DNA of 64,000 nt from an uncultured Saprospiraceae bacterium (GCA_937951615.1 CALFBH010000001.1:1-64000), one strand, 5' to 3'. Shown: positions 33,447-41,602, numbered from the stretch's first letter. Translations and numbers: made by a program. Notes: generated by a model from the sequence alone, not told the origin.

Positions 33447-34787
33447 ATGAAATTTCCAAATATGGAATCAAAGGCAACTAAATTATTGTTTTTTTCTTGT
33501 GCATTGACGTGTACTGTCGCCCCCACCGACTTTGACTTATATGCCAACATGGACCCCGACGCAGAACAACAAGAAGCGATTGCATTTCGCTACGATGACC
33601 AGTTTACCTGGTTTGTTCCGCCCACATTTACAGATGAAGAATACCGTGAGCGTGTCATTGCGCTCAAAGCGGCCACTTCTATCAATTTCAGATACGATAA
33701 TCGTGTCCGAAACTTCATCGAATCTTATACGGTCAACCATAGAAATACTGCCGAGCGAGTATTGGGCTATAGCACGATCTATTTCCCGACCTTTGAGGCA
33801 GCTTTGCAGAAATATGGTTTGCCAGAAGAACTAAAATATCTGCCTATTATCGAATCCGCCTTGAACGCTAAAGCCTATTCTAAGGTTGGCGCAGCAGGTT
33901 TGTGGCAATTTATCCCCTCCACGGGAAAAATGATGGGGCTGAAAATCACTTCTGATGTAGATGAACGCCTCGACCCCGAATTAGCGAGTGACGCAGCAGC
34001 GCGTTATCTCAAAAAATTACATGGCAGATTTGGTGACTGGATGCTCGCCATTGCCGCTTATAATTGTGGACCTGGACGTGTAAACAGTTGTATCAAAAAA
34101 GCTGGGAGTCGCGATATTTGGGATATTTACCCCTACTTACCAAGAGAGACTCGTGGCTATGTCCCGTCTTTTATAGGTGCTGCTTATTTGATGGATTATT
34201 ACCATTTACACCACCTAAATCCGCTTTACCCTGAAGTTGCTTTCCAGCATACTGAACAGGCGATTATTTATAATAAAACAACTTTTGAGGAAATCAGCGA
34301 ACGCAGTGGCGTACCGATGTATCAGATTGATTTTCTGAATCCAGCATTCAAAAAGAAAAGAATACCGGACAATTATGCAGGTTACACGCTGACCCTTCCC
34401 TCAGCAGGCATGATGGCATTTCGCGGCGATTATAGCGCGACACCAGCTATCGCAATGGCAACAACGCCACCAGAAGTTATACAAAATGCTTATGTGCCTG
34501 AACCAGCAGTGATCGCTACGCTGACTCCAGTAAAATCAGAACCAGTACGCCGTGCCAGACGGGTGAAATACCAAGAAAAACCAATCGGCCAACGCGACAA
34601 AATCAAAGTTACGCTGGAAAATAATACAGAAAAAGACGTGGTACTTTACGAAGTACAACGCGGAGATAACCTCTGGGATATTGCGAAAAAATTCCCAGGT
34701 GTGACAACAGACGATATTATTCGACTCAATAAAATCAGTAATTACCGGACGATCCGTCCTGGTGCGCAGTTGATTATTGGCTCGTAA
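33447..34787 (+). CDS. mltD: MltD-like membrane-bound lytic transglycosylase
   Basis: 446 residues. An N-terminal signal-like segment (about 9-30) is followed by an SLT transglycosylase domain: catalytic Glu near residue 135 in 'YLPIIESALNAKAYSKVGAAGLWQFIPSTG', and 'AIAAYNCGPGRVNSCI'. Toward the C-terminus there is a single LysM peptidoglycan-binding domain 'YEVQRGDNLWDIAKKFPG...IRPGAQLIIGS'. E. coli MltD has two LysM repeats; Bacteroidota versions often have one or two. It cleaves peptidoglycan strands in the periplasm to give 1,6-anhydro-muropeptides. Closed by a hairpin terminator. Confidence 0.92.
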   Translation: MKFPNMESKATKLLFFSCALTCTVAPTDFDLYANMDPDAEQQEAIAFRYDDQFTWFVPPTFTDEEYRERVIALKAATSINFRYDNRVRNFIESYTVNHRNTAERVLGYSTIYFPTFEAALQKYGLPEELKYLPIIESALNAKAYSKVGAAGLWQFIPSTGKMMGLKITSDVDERLDPELASDAAARYLKKLHGRFGDWMLAIAAYNCGPGRVNSCIKKAGSRDIWDIYPYLPRETRGYVPSFIGAAYLMDYYHLHHLNPLYPEVAFQHTEQAIIYNKTTFEEISERSGVPMYQIDFLNPAFKKKRIPDNYAGYTLTLPSAGMMAFRGDYSATPAIAMATTPPEVIQNAYVPEPAVIATLTPVKSEPVRRARRVKYQEKPIGQRDKIKVTLENNTEKDVVLYEVQRGDNLWDIAKKFPGVTTDDIIRLNKISNYRTIRPGAQLIIGS

Positions 34788-34812
34788 AAGAACCAACTAC
34801 TAATTCAATCAT

Positions 34813-34847
34813 AAAAGCTCTTGTATCTTCGGATGTGAGGGCTTTTT
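34813..34847 (+). terminator. Terminator with UUCG tetraloop
   Basis: AAAGCTCTTGTATC-TTCG-GATGTGAGGGCTTT forms a 13-bp stem if G-U pairs are allowed, capped by cUUCGg and followed by a T-run. It ends the transglycosylase gene and lies 5 bp before the stop of the convergent dioxygenase gene. Confidence 0.8.
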
Positions 34848-34851
34848 TTAT

Positions 34852-35820
34852 CTACCATTCCACCGATTTTCCCCAATTTTCCAAATGCTCATCCGTCCAA
34901 AGTTCGGGATAAAATACGATGCGCTGATTTTTCGGAGGCAGGTATTTTTGCCAGTTGGTACCGCCTGTGGCGGCTATTTCGTCTGGTTCGCGATTGAGGT
35001 GGCGGACTGCCGAGCGATAATGCGACAAAGGCCAGCGGATATTGGCATTGAAGTCGTGCTCGCGAAGGAGCGTGATGAGTTCTTCGTCCTGCTGGTCGGT
35101 TTTGGATAGCTTTAAGTAGGATTGACGGATATTATTGGTTTTACTGTCTTCTGCAAGTTCTATGAGTCGTTTGCTGTACTTTTCTTCAAATTGGCGAAGT
35201 GTAAGCGTTTTTTTGCCTGTTGCTAATTCTGTTGCCCCAAATTTCCAATAGATATTCTGGTACATTTCTTCTAGTGGGGCTGATTTTTTGATTGCCTTTC
35301 TGCGGGTGTGGTGAATGAGGTTGGGCATGTCTGTGCTGACAATCTCGATCATCCGATACTGAGCCGACTGAAAACCACTTGCAGGGAGCAGACTCATTCT
35401 GAATTTCAAGAATTCGTCCTTGTCCATGCCATCAATCATAATATCAAAAGATCGAATCAAGTTGTCAAAATATCTATTGACCCGTCCAATTTGACGCTTC
35501 AATAAATCGAGCGTCAGATCTTCAGCATAAGCAATTTGCCGAATGGCACTCAAGGACAATTTGAAGTATAATTCAGTGATTTGATGATAAACGATAAAAA
35601 TTTCCTCATCGGGAATTGGCGTTTTGGGGGTCTGAAGGCTCAAAAGCGTATCTAAATGGACATAGTCCCAATATTTCAGATAATCGGCATATAATAAGCC
35701 ATCCAGGTAGGATTCTATATCCTGTCCGAGTACTTTGTATTTATGTTCTAGCTTTTCCAGTCGGGAAAGCATATCGTGTGTGAATTCCATGCTGTTTATT
35801 AGTGTCTCAAATTTCCACAT
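34852..35820 (-). CDS. Tryptophan 2,3-dioxygenase family protein
   Basis: 322 residues. Matches the haem enzyme that opens the indole ring of L-tryptophan to N-formylkynurenine: 'GLLYADYLKYWDYVHLDTLLSLQ' (quoted in part), the distal-site segment 'VYHQITELYFKL', 'SLLPASGFQSAQYRMIEI', and a C-terminal 'SHYRSAVRHL...ATGGTNWQKYLPP' region. The initial ATG could also be residue 11 (MEFTHDML). A cyclase-family gene that could be the next enzyme, kynurenine formamidase, lies 8 kb away (43501-44148). No kynureninase or other pathway genes in between. Confidence 0.88.
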   Translation of the reverse strand: MWKFETLINSMEFTHDMLSRLEKLEHKYKVLGQDIESYLDGLLYADYLKYWDYVHLDTLLSLQTPKTPIPDEEIFIVYHQITELYFKLSLSAIRQIAYAEDLTLDLLKRQIGRVNRYFDNLIRSFDIMIDGMDKDEFLKFRMSLLPASGFQSAQYRMIEIVSTDMPNLIHHTRRKAIKKSAPLEEMYQNIYWKFGATELATGKKTLTLRQFEEKYSKRLIELAEDSKTNNIRQSYLKLSKTDQQDEELITLLREHDFNANIRWPLSHYRSAVRHLNREPDEIAATGGTNWQKYLPPKNQRIVFYPELWTDEHLENWGKSVEW

Positions 35821-35862
35821 TTTTGGCAGAAAATGAGTGAATGATTTAAACGAATGCTCTCA

Positions 35863-35896
35863 TTTAAACTTAATCTTATTCTTGAGCTTAAACTTA
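35863..35896. repeat. AAACTTAATCTT-type dispersed repeat
   Basis: TTTAAACTTAATCTT followed by CTTGAGCTTAAACTTA. Similar stretches occur at 24095-24126 and, inverted, at 47709-47745. Always intergenic. Short, imperfect and low in complexity. Confidence 0.5.
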
Positions 35897-35904
35897 TAAG
35901 GGGT

Positions 35905-36279
35905 TCACAAGTTAAAAAAATATTTGCCAAATAAAACACCAATATAGATTGCAGCTAAACAGACCAGCACACTAGCCGCAATATTTGCCAAGGCATAAGC
36001 GTGATGACCATTTTGAAACAATTGAAAAGTCTCGTTGGAAAAAGTAGAAAAAGTGCTGAACCCGCCACAAAATCCGACCATAAAAAACAGTTTCAAATTG
36101 CCATTCATGCCTTCTCGCAGGCTCCAACTGACGAAAAAACCCAGCACAATGCAGCTCAAAATATTGGCGACTAAGGTCGCATAAGGAAAGGTAAAATTAT
36201 AAGAACTCAAGCCTCTGGCAATCCCGTATCGAAGGATGCTGCCAAGTCCGCCGCCAAGAAAGACATAGAAATAAGTCAT
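35905..36279 (-). CDS. crcB: Fluoride exporter CrcB/FluC
   Basis: 124 residues, four membrane helices, dimeric fluoride channel that keeps cytoplasmic fluoride low. Family motifs: 'GGGLGSILRYGIAR' at the N-terminus, 'TLVANILSCIVLGF' (N in TM2) and 'GFCGGFSTFSTFSNET' with the phenylalanine/Ser-Thr track of TM3. Complete. No fluoride riboswitch was recognised upstream; that region carries a palindromic repeat instead. Monocistronic. Confidence 0.94.
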   Translation of the reverse strand: MTYFYVFLGGGLGSILRYGIARGLSSYNFTFPYATLVANILSCIVLGFFVSWSLREGMNGNLKLFFMVGFCGGFSTFSTFSNETFQLFQNGHHAYALANIAASVLVCLAAIYIGVLFGKYFFNL

Positions 36280-36320
36280 TTTTTATTAGTGTTAATCCCA
36301 ATCATTGTAAGTGTTCGATT

Positions 36321-36443
36321 AAAGTATGGAATAGTCGGCAGACGAAGGATTTTATGAAAATTGGTGGTTTATCCCTTTAAATATGCTGTATTTTTAACCG
36401 AATTCGCCTGACGACAACGGAATTTACTCAATCATACTTTAGT
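36321..36443. repeat. Dispersed palindromic repeat, copy 2
   Basis: 36321-36430 matches 33-142 along its whole length with scattered substitutions. This copy also shows extended outer arms: GATTAAAGTATG (36318-36329) pairs with CATACTTTAGTC (36432-36443). It lies between crcB and the WecA-like gene. Confidence 0.75.
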
Positions 36444-36540
36444 CGAGTATTACCCAATCATCTAATTCTATAAAAATCAACCAAGAAGTACTTTTTTGTT
36501 TCCAATGCTAAGAACCTACTTGTTTATCATTCATCATTTA

Positions 36541-37587
36541 TCATTCATCATTCCGTCTAGCTTTCGCCAAATAATACAAACCAGTGGACAAGACAATAGC
36601 AATGCCCAAAATCAGCAGCAATAAATTCACTGCGCCAATATGCTGTAATTTGTACACCAAAATAATAAACAGGATATTAACAGTCATCAAGACGCTTGTC
36701 CCCTGCATGTGTGAAAGTCCACAATCCAGCAAGAGGTGATGAATGTGATTGCGGTCGGGATGAAACGGAGATTTGCCCCGCGCCATGCGCAGCGCGAAAA
36801 CGCGGAGGGTATCAAACAAAGGAACAATCATAACGCCCACCGCCACAGCCGGGACAGATTGAATCGCCATAGGATGCACCAGATTTTTGTTGATTTCTAT
36901 GAATTTGATGGCAAGAATTGAGCAGACCAGCCCCACGATTAAAGCCCCAGTATCGCCCATAAATATTTTTGCTGGCGTATAATTGAATTTCAGAAATGCC
37001 GTCAGCGCACCCGCGAGGGCGAAAGCTATAATCGCCAGTTCAATAGAGTTGATTTCGTAAAACCACCAGCCAAAAGTCACGGAAATAATGACACCAATGC
37101 TACCCGACAGCCCATTGATACCGTCAATCAAGTTCACAGCATTGATAATCACCATCACTGTAAATATCGACAAGGCAATACTGGCCCAAATAGGCAAGTC
37201 ATAAACCCCAAACACGCCATGTAAACTGGTCAGCTGGACATCAGCCTGAAAAACAAGGATAAATGCAGCAATCAATTCGCCCAGAAATTTCTTGCCGGGA
37301 GAAAGTGGAATAATATCGTCTTTTGCACCAATAAGAAAAATCACAATCAGCGCACAAAGAATATACTGCAATTCGCTAAACACCACAAAAGGCGTCCAGA
37401 AGGTAATCGAGAACACCAGCCCTGCAAAAATCGCCAGTCCGCCCAAGGTCGGGATACTGTCGGTGTGCGACCGTCGTTCACCGGGTTCGTCAACCAAGCC
37501 CTTGACCTGCGCAATCCGAATAATAGACGGAATCGCCAGGTAGGTGATGAAAAATGCTGTTAAAAATCCGAGAATGACGTCGTACAT
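36541..37587 (-). CDS. Undecaprenyl-phosphate sugar-1-phosphate transferase (WecA/TagO family)
   Basis: 348 residues from ATG 37587 (MYDVILGFLTAFF). Polytopic enzyme of the MraY/WecA family that loads GlcNAc-1-P or a similar sugar onto undecaprenyl phosphate, beginning surface polysaccharide synthesis. Conserved cytoplasmic motifs: 'IGAKDDIIPLSPGKKF' (Asp pair), 'NAVNLIDGINGLSG', 'KIFMGDTGALIVG' and 'HPDRNHIHHLLLD'. About 11 membrane segments. An ATG at 37617 is possible, but a TAnnTTTG promoter box overlaps it, so the shorter start is preferred. Divergent from the next membrane protein gene. Confidence 0.9.
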   Translation of the reverse strand: MYDVILGFLTAFFITYLAIPSIIRIAQVKGLVDEPGERRSHTDSIPTLGGLAIFAGLVFSITFWTPFVVFSELQYILCALIVIFLIGAKDDIIPLSPGKKFLGELIAAFILVFQADVQLTSLHGVFGVYDLPIWASIALSIFTVMVIINAVNLIDGINGLSGSIGVIISVTFGWWFYEINSIELAIIAFALAGALTAFLKFNYTPAKIFMGDTGALIVGLVCSILAIKFIEINKNLVHPMAIQSVPAVAVGVMIVPLFDTLRVFALRMARGKSPFHPDRNHIHHLLLDCGLSHMQGTSVLMTVNILFIILVYKLQHIGAVNLLLLILGIAIVLSTGLYYLAKARRNDE

Positions 37588-37614
37588 ACCTTGGTTATAT
37601 CGGTTTTGCAATTG

Positions 37615-37622
37615 CAAATATA
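37615..37622 (-). promoter_or_regulatory. Putative -7 box of the WecA-like gene
   Basis: TATATTTG on the minus strand, 27 bp before the preferred ATG and overlapping the alternative upstream ATG. Confidence 0.45.
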
Positions 37623-37644
37623 GTTAATTCATCGCTTCATTCCC

Positions 37645-37652
37645 TATCTTTG
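37645..37652 (+). promoter_or_regulatory. Putative -7 box of the divergent membrane protein gene
   Basis: TATCTTTG, exact TAnnTTTG match, 20 bp before the GTG start at 37673. It lies 22 bp from the opposing WecA-like promoter box. Confidence 0.4.
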
Positions 37653-37672
37653 GCAGTGTACAATCAATTACT

Positions 37673-39058
37673 GTGGAATATCTCGTTTTTATCATATTAA
37701 CTGTTTTGCTGGGCTGGGGGCTGCTTCGGCTGAAGACCAGTCGGGAAAGTGGCTTATCGCCAATGTTGTTATTATTGGCTTTTGCTGCAAAAATCGTGGC
37801 TGGCTTGGTGTATGCAGGCGTGCAGGCCCATTATTATAATGGTGGAGATGCGTATAAATATTTCAAAGGCGGGCAGGTTATTTATCGCTCCCTTTGGGAA
37901 AATCCCTGGTATTATTTGCGACTGGTTTTTGGCAAAAACGGTGGATTTGTGGACACGCCAATTTACAAATATGCCTACCATACAGAATGTTGGGATCATT
38001 TGGGGGCTTATGCTTTTTGTCGGCTGAATGCTTTGTGGCACCTCATTTCGGGTGGCTATTATAGTGTGCATGTTCTCTTTATGGCTTTTTTAATGCTGCT
38101 TGCCGGGCTAAATTTTTATCGGGTTTTGCAGCCGCTGAAGCTTATGCCCGACAAGGTTTTATATGTACTGATTTTTCTGACACCTGCTTTGTTGTTTTGG
38201 ACGGGCGGAGTGTATAAAGGCGGGATGGTTTATTTGGGTTTGAGTTGTTGTCTGCTGGCAACGGTGCGACTGGCTGCTAGAAATAAGTTTTCAGCTATTC
38301 AGAAATCCTCCCCCTTAGTCATCATTTCGACTCCGCTCAATGCAGGCCTACAGAGGGGAACAAAAAGGCGTCTATCTTCCCCTTTGGAGGGGGCGCAGGG
38401 AGTGGACAACTGGAAAAAAGCAGCAAAACTTCACAACTTGTTTTCATTGCTAATCGGCTTAGGATTAATCGGACTCTTTCGCAATTATCTGCTGCTGCTT
38501 TTATTGCCGGCTCTGGCGATCTTGTTTTATACTTTAAAATATCCGAAACATGCAGGCTGGAAATTTGTCGGCGTATATCTGGTCGGTATCCTTGCTCTTG
38601 TTTTGCTATCGCCAATTTTGCCAATTAATATTTACGAAGTGCTGGCGCAGCGGCAATGGGCTTTTCTGGCGGAATGGGGCGGATCAGATTTTAATGTCGC
38701 CCCCCTAGCGCCTACTTTGCAGAGCTTTGCTGGCTTTCTGCCAACGGCTTTGTTCAATGTATCCTGCCGCCCGTTTTTATGGGCTGCGGATTCTGCTGTT
38801 CAGTTTTTATCGGCTATCGGCATCACCTTGTTTTGGCTAGTGGCTTTACTGACTTTTATTTTTAAAAAGAAAAAAATCAACTGGCATCCTGTACAGTGGT
38901 TTCTGTTGTTTTATGCAATGACTAATTTATTACTGGTCGGTATTTTGGTTTCTAATTCTGGTACGATTACCCGTTATCGGGTGATTGCAATTCATTTTTT
39001 GATTTTGTTGTTGGTGTCTTTGATTGATTTTAATCGTTTGAGGAGACCGCTTGGCTGA
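37673..39058 (+). CDS. Polytopic membrane protein with an in-frame repeat insert
   Basis: 461 residues from a GTG at 37673, with about nine to ten hydrophobic helices, an early 'GGDAYKYFKGGQVIY' and 'GVYKGGMVYLGLS' loops. The layout recalls integral membrane glycosyltransferase or polysaccharide polymerase proteins, but no defining motif was found and the function is open. Residues about 212-243 ('SSPLVIISTPLNAGLQRGTK' and on) are hydrophilic, out of character, and coded by a palindrome-rich block (38306-38402) typical of intergenic repeats. The divergent WecA-like gene suggests a surface-glycan link. Confidence 0.75.
   Translation: MEYLVFIILTVLLGWGLLRLKTSRESGLSPMLLLLAFAAKIVAGLVYAGVQAHYYNGGDAYKYFKGGQVIYRSLWENPWYYLRLVFGKNGGFVDTPIYKYAYHTECWDHLGAYAFCRLNALWHLISGGYYSVHVLFMAFLMLLAGLNFYRVLQPLKLMPDKVLYVLIFLTPALLFWTGGVYKGGMVYLGLSCCLLATVRLAARNKFSAIQKSSPLVIISTPLNAGLQRGTKRRLSSPLEGAQGVDNWKKAAKLHNLFSLLIGLGLIGLFRNYLLLLLLPALAILFYTLKYPKHAGWKFVGVYLVGILALVLLSPILPINIYEVLAQRQWAFLAEWGGSDFNVAPLAPTLQSFAGFLPTALFNVSCRPFLWAADSAVQFLSAIGITLFWLVALLTFIFKKKKINWHPVQWFLLFYAMTNLLLVGILVSNSGTITRYRVIAIHFLILLLVSLIDFNRLRRPLG
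38306..38402. repeat. Intragenic palindromic element A
   Basis: Begins TCCTCCCCCTTAG and ends CCCTTTGGAGGGGGCGCAGG, the layout of CCCC/GGGG palindromic repeats seen between Bacteroidota genes, here inside a reading frame. The frame stays open across the whole block. Arms are imperfect. Confidence 0.6.
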
Positions 39059-39388
39059 GGGAGGAGGTGTTTTAGTATGCCCTTTAGTGAATAAAAAGCA
39101 GCAAAGTGGGGATAAAATGCCTGAAAAACGAAGAAAAACGATTATGAAGTACTATTTTTTATATATCTTAGCAAAGATAAAGCAGTGTTTACTGGAAACA
39201 GCCTGAAAAAACTGCTTATTCATAACGCAAAAAAAAGCTTTTCCCTATAGTAGAAATCACCGCACAGCTTAGGTTCAACTGACATCCTTACGCCATCTTT
39301 AAGAGGAACGATGGCTTGTTGGTCTTTGTGCGGGATGGCGTAGGGATGCCTTTTTGTTAATGGCGATTAAAAATAAAATAATATAAAT
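39059..39388. other. Gene-free stretch before the DUF5343/HEPN pair
   Basis: No gene was found. It contains an inverted repeat, CATCCTTACGCCATC (39283-39297) with GATGGCGTAGGGATG (39334-39348), 14 of 15 complementary, with an inner GCCATC/GATGGC pair and a T-run after it. This could terminate upstream transcription or mark the edge of the inserted pair. Confidence 0.6.
39283..39356. repeat. Inverted repeat upstream of the DUF5343/HEPN pair
   Basis: A 15-bp arm pair with one mismatch and a nested 6-bp pair; followed by CCTTTTTGTT. Can form a cruciform or a terminator-like RNA stem. Confidence 0.6.
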
Positions 39389-40039
39389 ATGAGTTTAGCA
39401 ACAACCTATTTAGTAAAAACGAGTAATCTTGATTCTTTTTTTGAAAAGCTTTTACAAGCTCAGGCGCCTGAGAAGTTTACTCATAAACTTTTGGAAAATT
39501 TAGGATTTAAAAGCACAAATGACAGACTTTATATTAGTGTTCTTAAGTCTCTTGGATTATTAGATGAAGGGGGAGTACCTACTCAAAGGTATTTTGATTT
39601 TTTAGACAGGTCGAGGTCAAAGAAAATTATCGCAAAAGGACTGAGAGAAGCGTATGAAGATCTATTTGCTTTAAATAAGGAGGCTTATAATATGAGTGCT
39701 GAAAATGTTAAAAACAAATTCAAGTCTTTAACACAAGGTTCAAAAAGTGATTCTGTCTTAACAAATATGTCAAGAACATTCAAGGCATTATCAGAATATG
39801 CCGACTGGTCAGGAGATACAGAATCGTCAACTATTATACAGGATGAAAAGCCAAAGATAAAAAAGACTACAGTTGAACCCAAAACAGAACAGGTAGTTAA
39901 AGAAGTGTTCAGAGAAAACAGATCAAGTAATGACGTTGGATTACATTATAATATTCAAATTCATTTACCTCCATCAAGAGACCCAGCAGTATATGATGCA
40001 ATTTTTCAAAGTTTAAAAAAACATATTCTCAATGGATAA
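39389..40039 (+). CDS. DUF5343 domain protein
   Basis: 216 residues. N-terminal two thirds match the DUF5343 pattern: 'FFEKLLQAQAPEKFTHKLLE', 'NLGFKSTNDRLYISVLKSLG', 'LLDEGGVPTQRYFDFLD'. This is a predicted winged-helix-like domain. A lysine-rich linker follows, then a short terminal domain 'LHYNIQIHLPPSRDPAVYDAIFQSLKKHI' (in part) seen at the end of many such proteins. It overlaps the HEPN gene by 8 bp. Pairs of this kind are found scattered in bacterial genomes and are suspected defence or toxin systems; no biochemical role is known to me. AT-rich compared with neighbours. Confidence 0.75.
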   Translation: MSLATTYLVKTSNLDSFFEKLLQAQAPEKFTHKLLENLGFKSTNDRLYISVLKSLGLLDEGGVPTQRYFDFLDRSRSKKIIAKGLREAYEDLFALNKEAYNMSAENVKNKFKSLTQGSKSDSVLTNMSRTFKALSEYADWSGDTESSTIIQDEKPKIKKTTVEPKTEQVVKEVFRENRSSNDVGLHYNIQIHLPPSRDPAVYDAIFQSLKKHILNG

Positions 40040-40613
40040 TTATTACAGTTTTGCTTTTAAGGGACTATTAACAGAGGAAGCACTTGATAAAGCTGGAAGA
40101 AAATCTCTTTCTCATTTTAACGATGAAATAGAAAAAGAAATTTCAGAGAGATTGTCTATGGATTTACTTCAAGAAGAATTTGTTAAGAAATCAAGAAAAA
40201 TGGCAATTGTATACACCGCAATTTGTGCATTTGAAAATGGAGTCCGAAGGTTTATCTCGGACATACTCTTAGAAAATATTGGAGAAGATTGGTGGAGAAC
40301 TGCGGTATCTGAAAGAATAAGAAGTAAAGCTGAATCGAGACGGACAGAAGAGGAAAAAGTGAGGTGGCATTCAACACGTGGTGAATCTCCAATCAATTTT
40401 ACAGAGTTTGGTGATTTGATATCAATTATGCTTCACAATGATAATTGGAATTATTTTGAACCTCATATCCAAAACTTAGATTGGGCAAAACAAATTATTA
40501 AATCACTTGAAAGGTCAAGGAATGTAATAATGCATGGAGGCGATCTGGGACTTGAAGATATATCAAGAATAGGAATTAATATTAGAGACTGGCAAAGACA
40601 AGTTGGTGAATAA
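40032..40613 (+). CDS. Swt1-type HEPN domain protein
   Basis: 193 residues, all-helical. It resembles the HEPN group named after yeast Swt1: 'YTAICAFENGVRRFISDILL' and, near the C-terminus, the catalytic-type motif R-x4-H in 'SRNVIMHGGDLGLEDI'. HEPN proteins with an intact R-x4-H are commonly RNases acting as toxins or abortive-infection effectors. Start ATG 40032 is within the end of the DUF5343 gene, so the two are translationally coupled. The preceding protein may sense infection or hold the toxin inactive; that is inference. Confidence 0.75.
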   Translation: MDNYYSFAFKGLLTEEALDKAGRKSLSHFNDEIEKEISERLSMDLLQEEFVKKSRKMAIVYTAICAFENGVRRFISDILLENIGEDWWRTAVSERIRSKAESRRTEEEKVRWHSTRGESPINFTEFGDLISIMLHNDNWNYFEPHIQNLDWAKQIIKSLERSRNVIMHGGDLGLEDISRIGINIRDWQRQVGE

Positions 40614-40619
40614 AAGCCA

Positions 40620-40671
40620 TTAACAATGTTTAGCGTGGTGCGACAAGTTAAGTCGCTACAAATATTGTTAA
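40620..40671. repeat. Nested inverted repeat after the HEPN gene
   Basis: TTAACAATGTTT (40620-40631) pairs with AAATATTGTTAA (40660-40671) with one mismatch. Inside, TAGCG/CGCTA and GCGAC/GTCGC also pair. It starts 6 bp after the HEPN stop codon. No T-run, so it is more like a mobile or recombination palindrome than a terminator. Confidence 0.6.
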
Positions 40672-40819
40672 ACTACTGGTCATCGGATCTTTGCAAAGAT
40701 AACCAAAGTAGATTTAACCTCCAATACTGCTTGGAGTTTTCTAGGTCAGCATGTAGTTTTGGCAACGAAGCTGTGTGAAGCCTGACCGACTATTAACTTT
40801 AATCATAAAAAATTTAGAT

Positions 40820-41002
40820 ATGCCATATCCAGAACGTAAACCAATTTATGATGCTTACAAAAAAATCATTGCTGAAATAATAGATTCAAAAAAATATAAA
40901 GAATATGCCAATAGCGAAATTGACGCATTTGACCAGTCTTTGTTAAGCACATTTAAAGAGATACGAAATATGATGATGATGAACAAAGATTGGCCGTCTT
41001 AA
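40820..41002 (+). CDS. Small unknown protein
   Basis: About 60 residues from ATG 40820 (MPYPERKPIYDAYKKIIAEI); a GTG start at 40775 would add 15. Helical, lysine-rich, with 'EIDAFDQSLLSTFKEIRNMM'. Not recognised. It follows the HEPN gene on the same strand after a nested inverted repeat, and its composition resembles that pair, so it may be part of the same acquired block. Confidence 0.4.
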   Translation: MPYPERKPIYDAYKKIIAEIIDSKKYKEYANSEIDAFDQSLLSTFKEIRNMMMMNKDWPS

Positions 41003-41134
41003 AAAGTAATAAATCGAATTACCAGACAAAAAGATAACTTATCATATTGTAAGGTAGAATCTCTATCCTAAACTTTTGGACTAAGCGAAGCGATCTCTCC
41101 TCTATAAAGTAGTTTTGCCACGTTAAGCGTTAAC

Positions 41135-41164
41135 AAAAAAGAACCTCTGCCTGTGCAGAGGTTC
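41135..41164 (-). terminator. Minus-strand terminator-like hairpin
   Basis: GAACCTCTGC (41141-41150), loop CTGT, GCAGAGGTTC (41155-41164). On the minus strand it is followed by TTTTTTGTT, a Rho-independent terminator form. No protein gene precedes it on that strand within 340 bp other than past another terminator, so it may end a small RNA from the structured segment. Confidence 0.6.
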
Positions 41165-41187
41165 GAACAAAAAACAAAAAACAAACT

Positions 41188-41320
41188 ATAAACCCACTAT
41201 GAAAACCCGTGTCTGTAGTAATCGGTAACTGCTACCTTTTTCTGTATTTCTTCTTCTTTTTCGTTTAACAGTTATATCGCTTCCGATTACAATTCCAATA
41301 TGCAGCTAAGTGGGTTTTAT
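41188..41320. ncRNA. Candidate structured RNA or attenuator
   Basis: Three inverted pairs are nested in order: ATAAACCCACT/AGTGGGTTTTAT (41188-41198 with 41309-41320), TAATCGG/CCGATTA (41219-41225 with 41283-41289), TAACTG/CAGTTA (41226-41231 with 41269-41274). The loop is a pyrimidine-rich tract on the plus strand. On the minus strand a terminator follows 24 bp downstream, fitting a small RNA of about 180 nt. On the plus strand an ATG with 9 codons follows an A-rich leader, fitting a leader peptide, but no plus-strand gene follows. No known RNA family was recognised. Confidence 0.4.
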
Positions 41321-41516
41321 TTAAAAATTATTTTTGGAGAATTGTGACGGTCTTTTTTAGATTTATAAGAAATTTAAACAGGCGAATTGGTTTTATTTAT
41401 CCGCTTTTAAGGAGCAATTTGCTCCTGTAACAGGCTTCTTTACAATGTTTTCTTAGATAAAAAGACTTTGATATGAAAAAATAAGTTGTCACAAATAAAC
41501 TAGGTCATCGTGACTT

Positions 41517-41555
41517 AAAAAAAGTAGCCCCGCCAGATGGCGAGGCTACTTTTTT
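41517..41555. terminator. Bidirectional terminator after the T9SS cytochrome gene
   Basis: A-run, GTAGCCCCGCC paired with GGCGAGGCTAC around a short loop, then T-run. About 48 bp beyond the minus-strand gene's stop. Confidence 0.85.
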
Positions 41556-41602
41556 GCATTTTTCTGCTATTTTTTTGTGTTTTAGAGCATATTTCGAGAC
41601 GC

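Larger units (their letters stand above)
41003..41602. other. 600-bp gene-free stretch with structured segments
   Basis: No supported protein gene. It contains a perfect 10-bp hairpin (41141-41164), a three-level nested inverted structure (41188-41320) with a 9-codon ORF (MKTRVCSNR) inside it, a low-complexity A/T stretch, and a bidirectional terminator (41517-41555) next to the T9SS gene end. Confidence 0.7.

Noticed and set aside
36280-36400. Fluoride riboswitch before crcB
   Set aside because: No conserved pseudoknot-like pattern was recognised; the upstream region is taken up by the palindromic repeat.
41155-41166. GAGGTTCGAAC resembling a tRNA T-loop
   Set aside because: It is one arm of a perfect 10-bp hairpin; no acceptor stem or anticodon arm fits around it.
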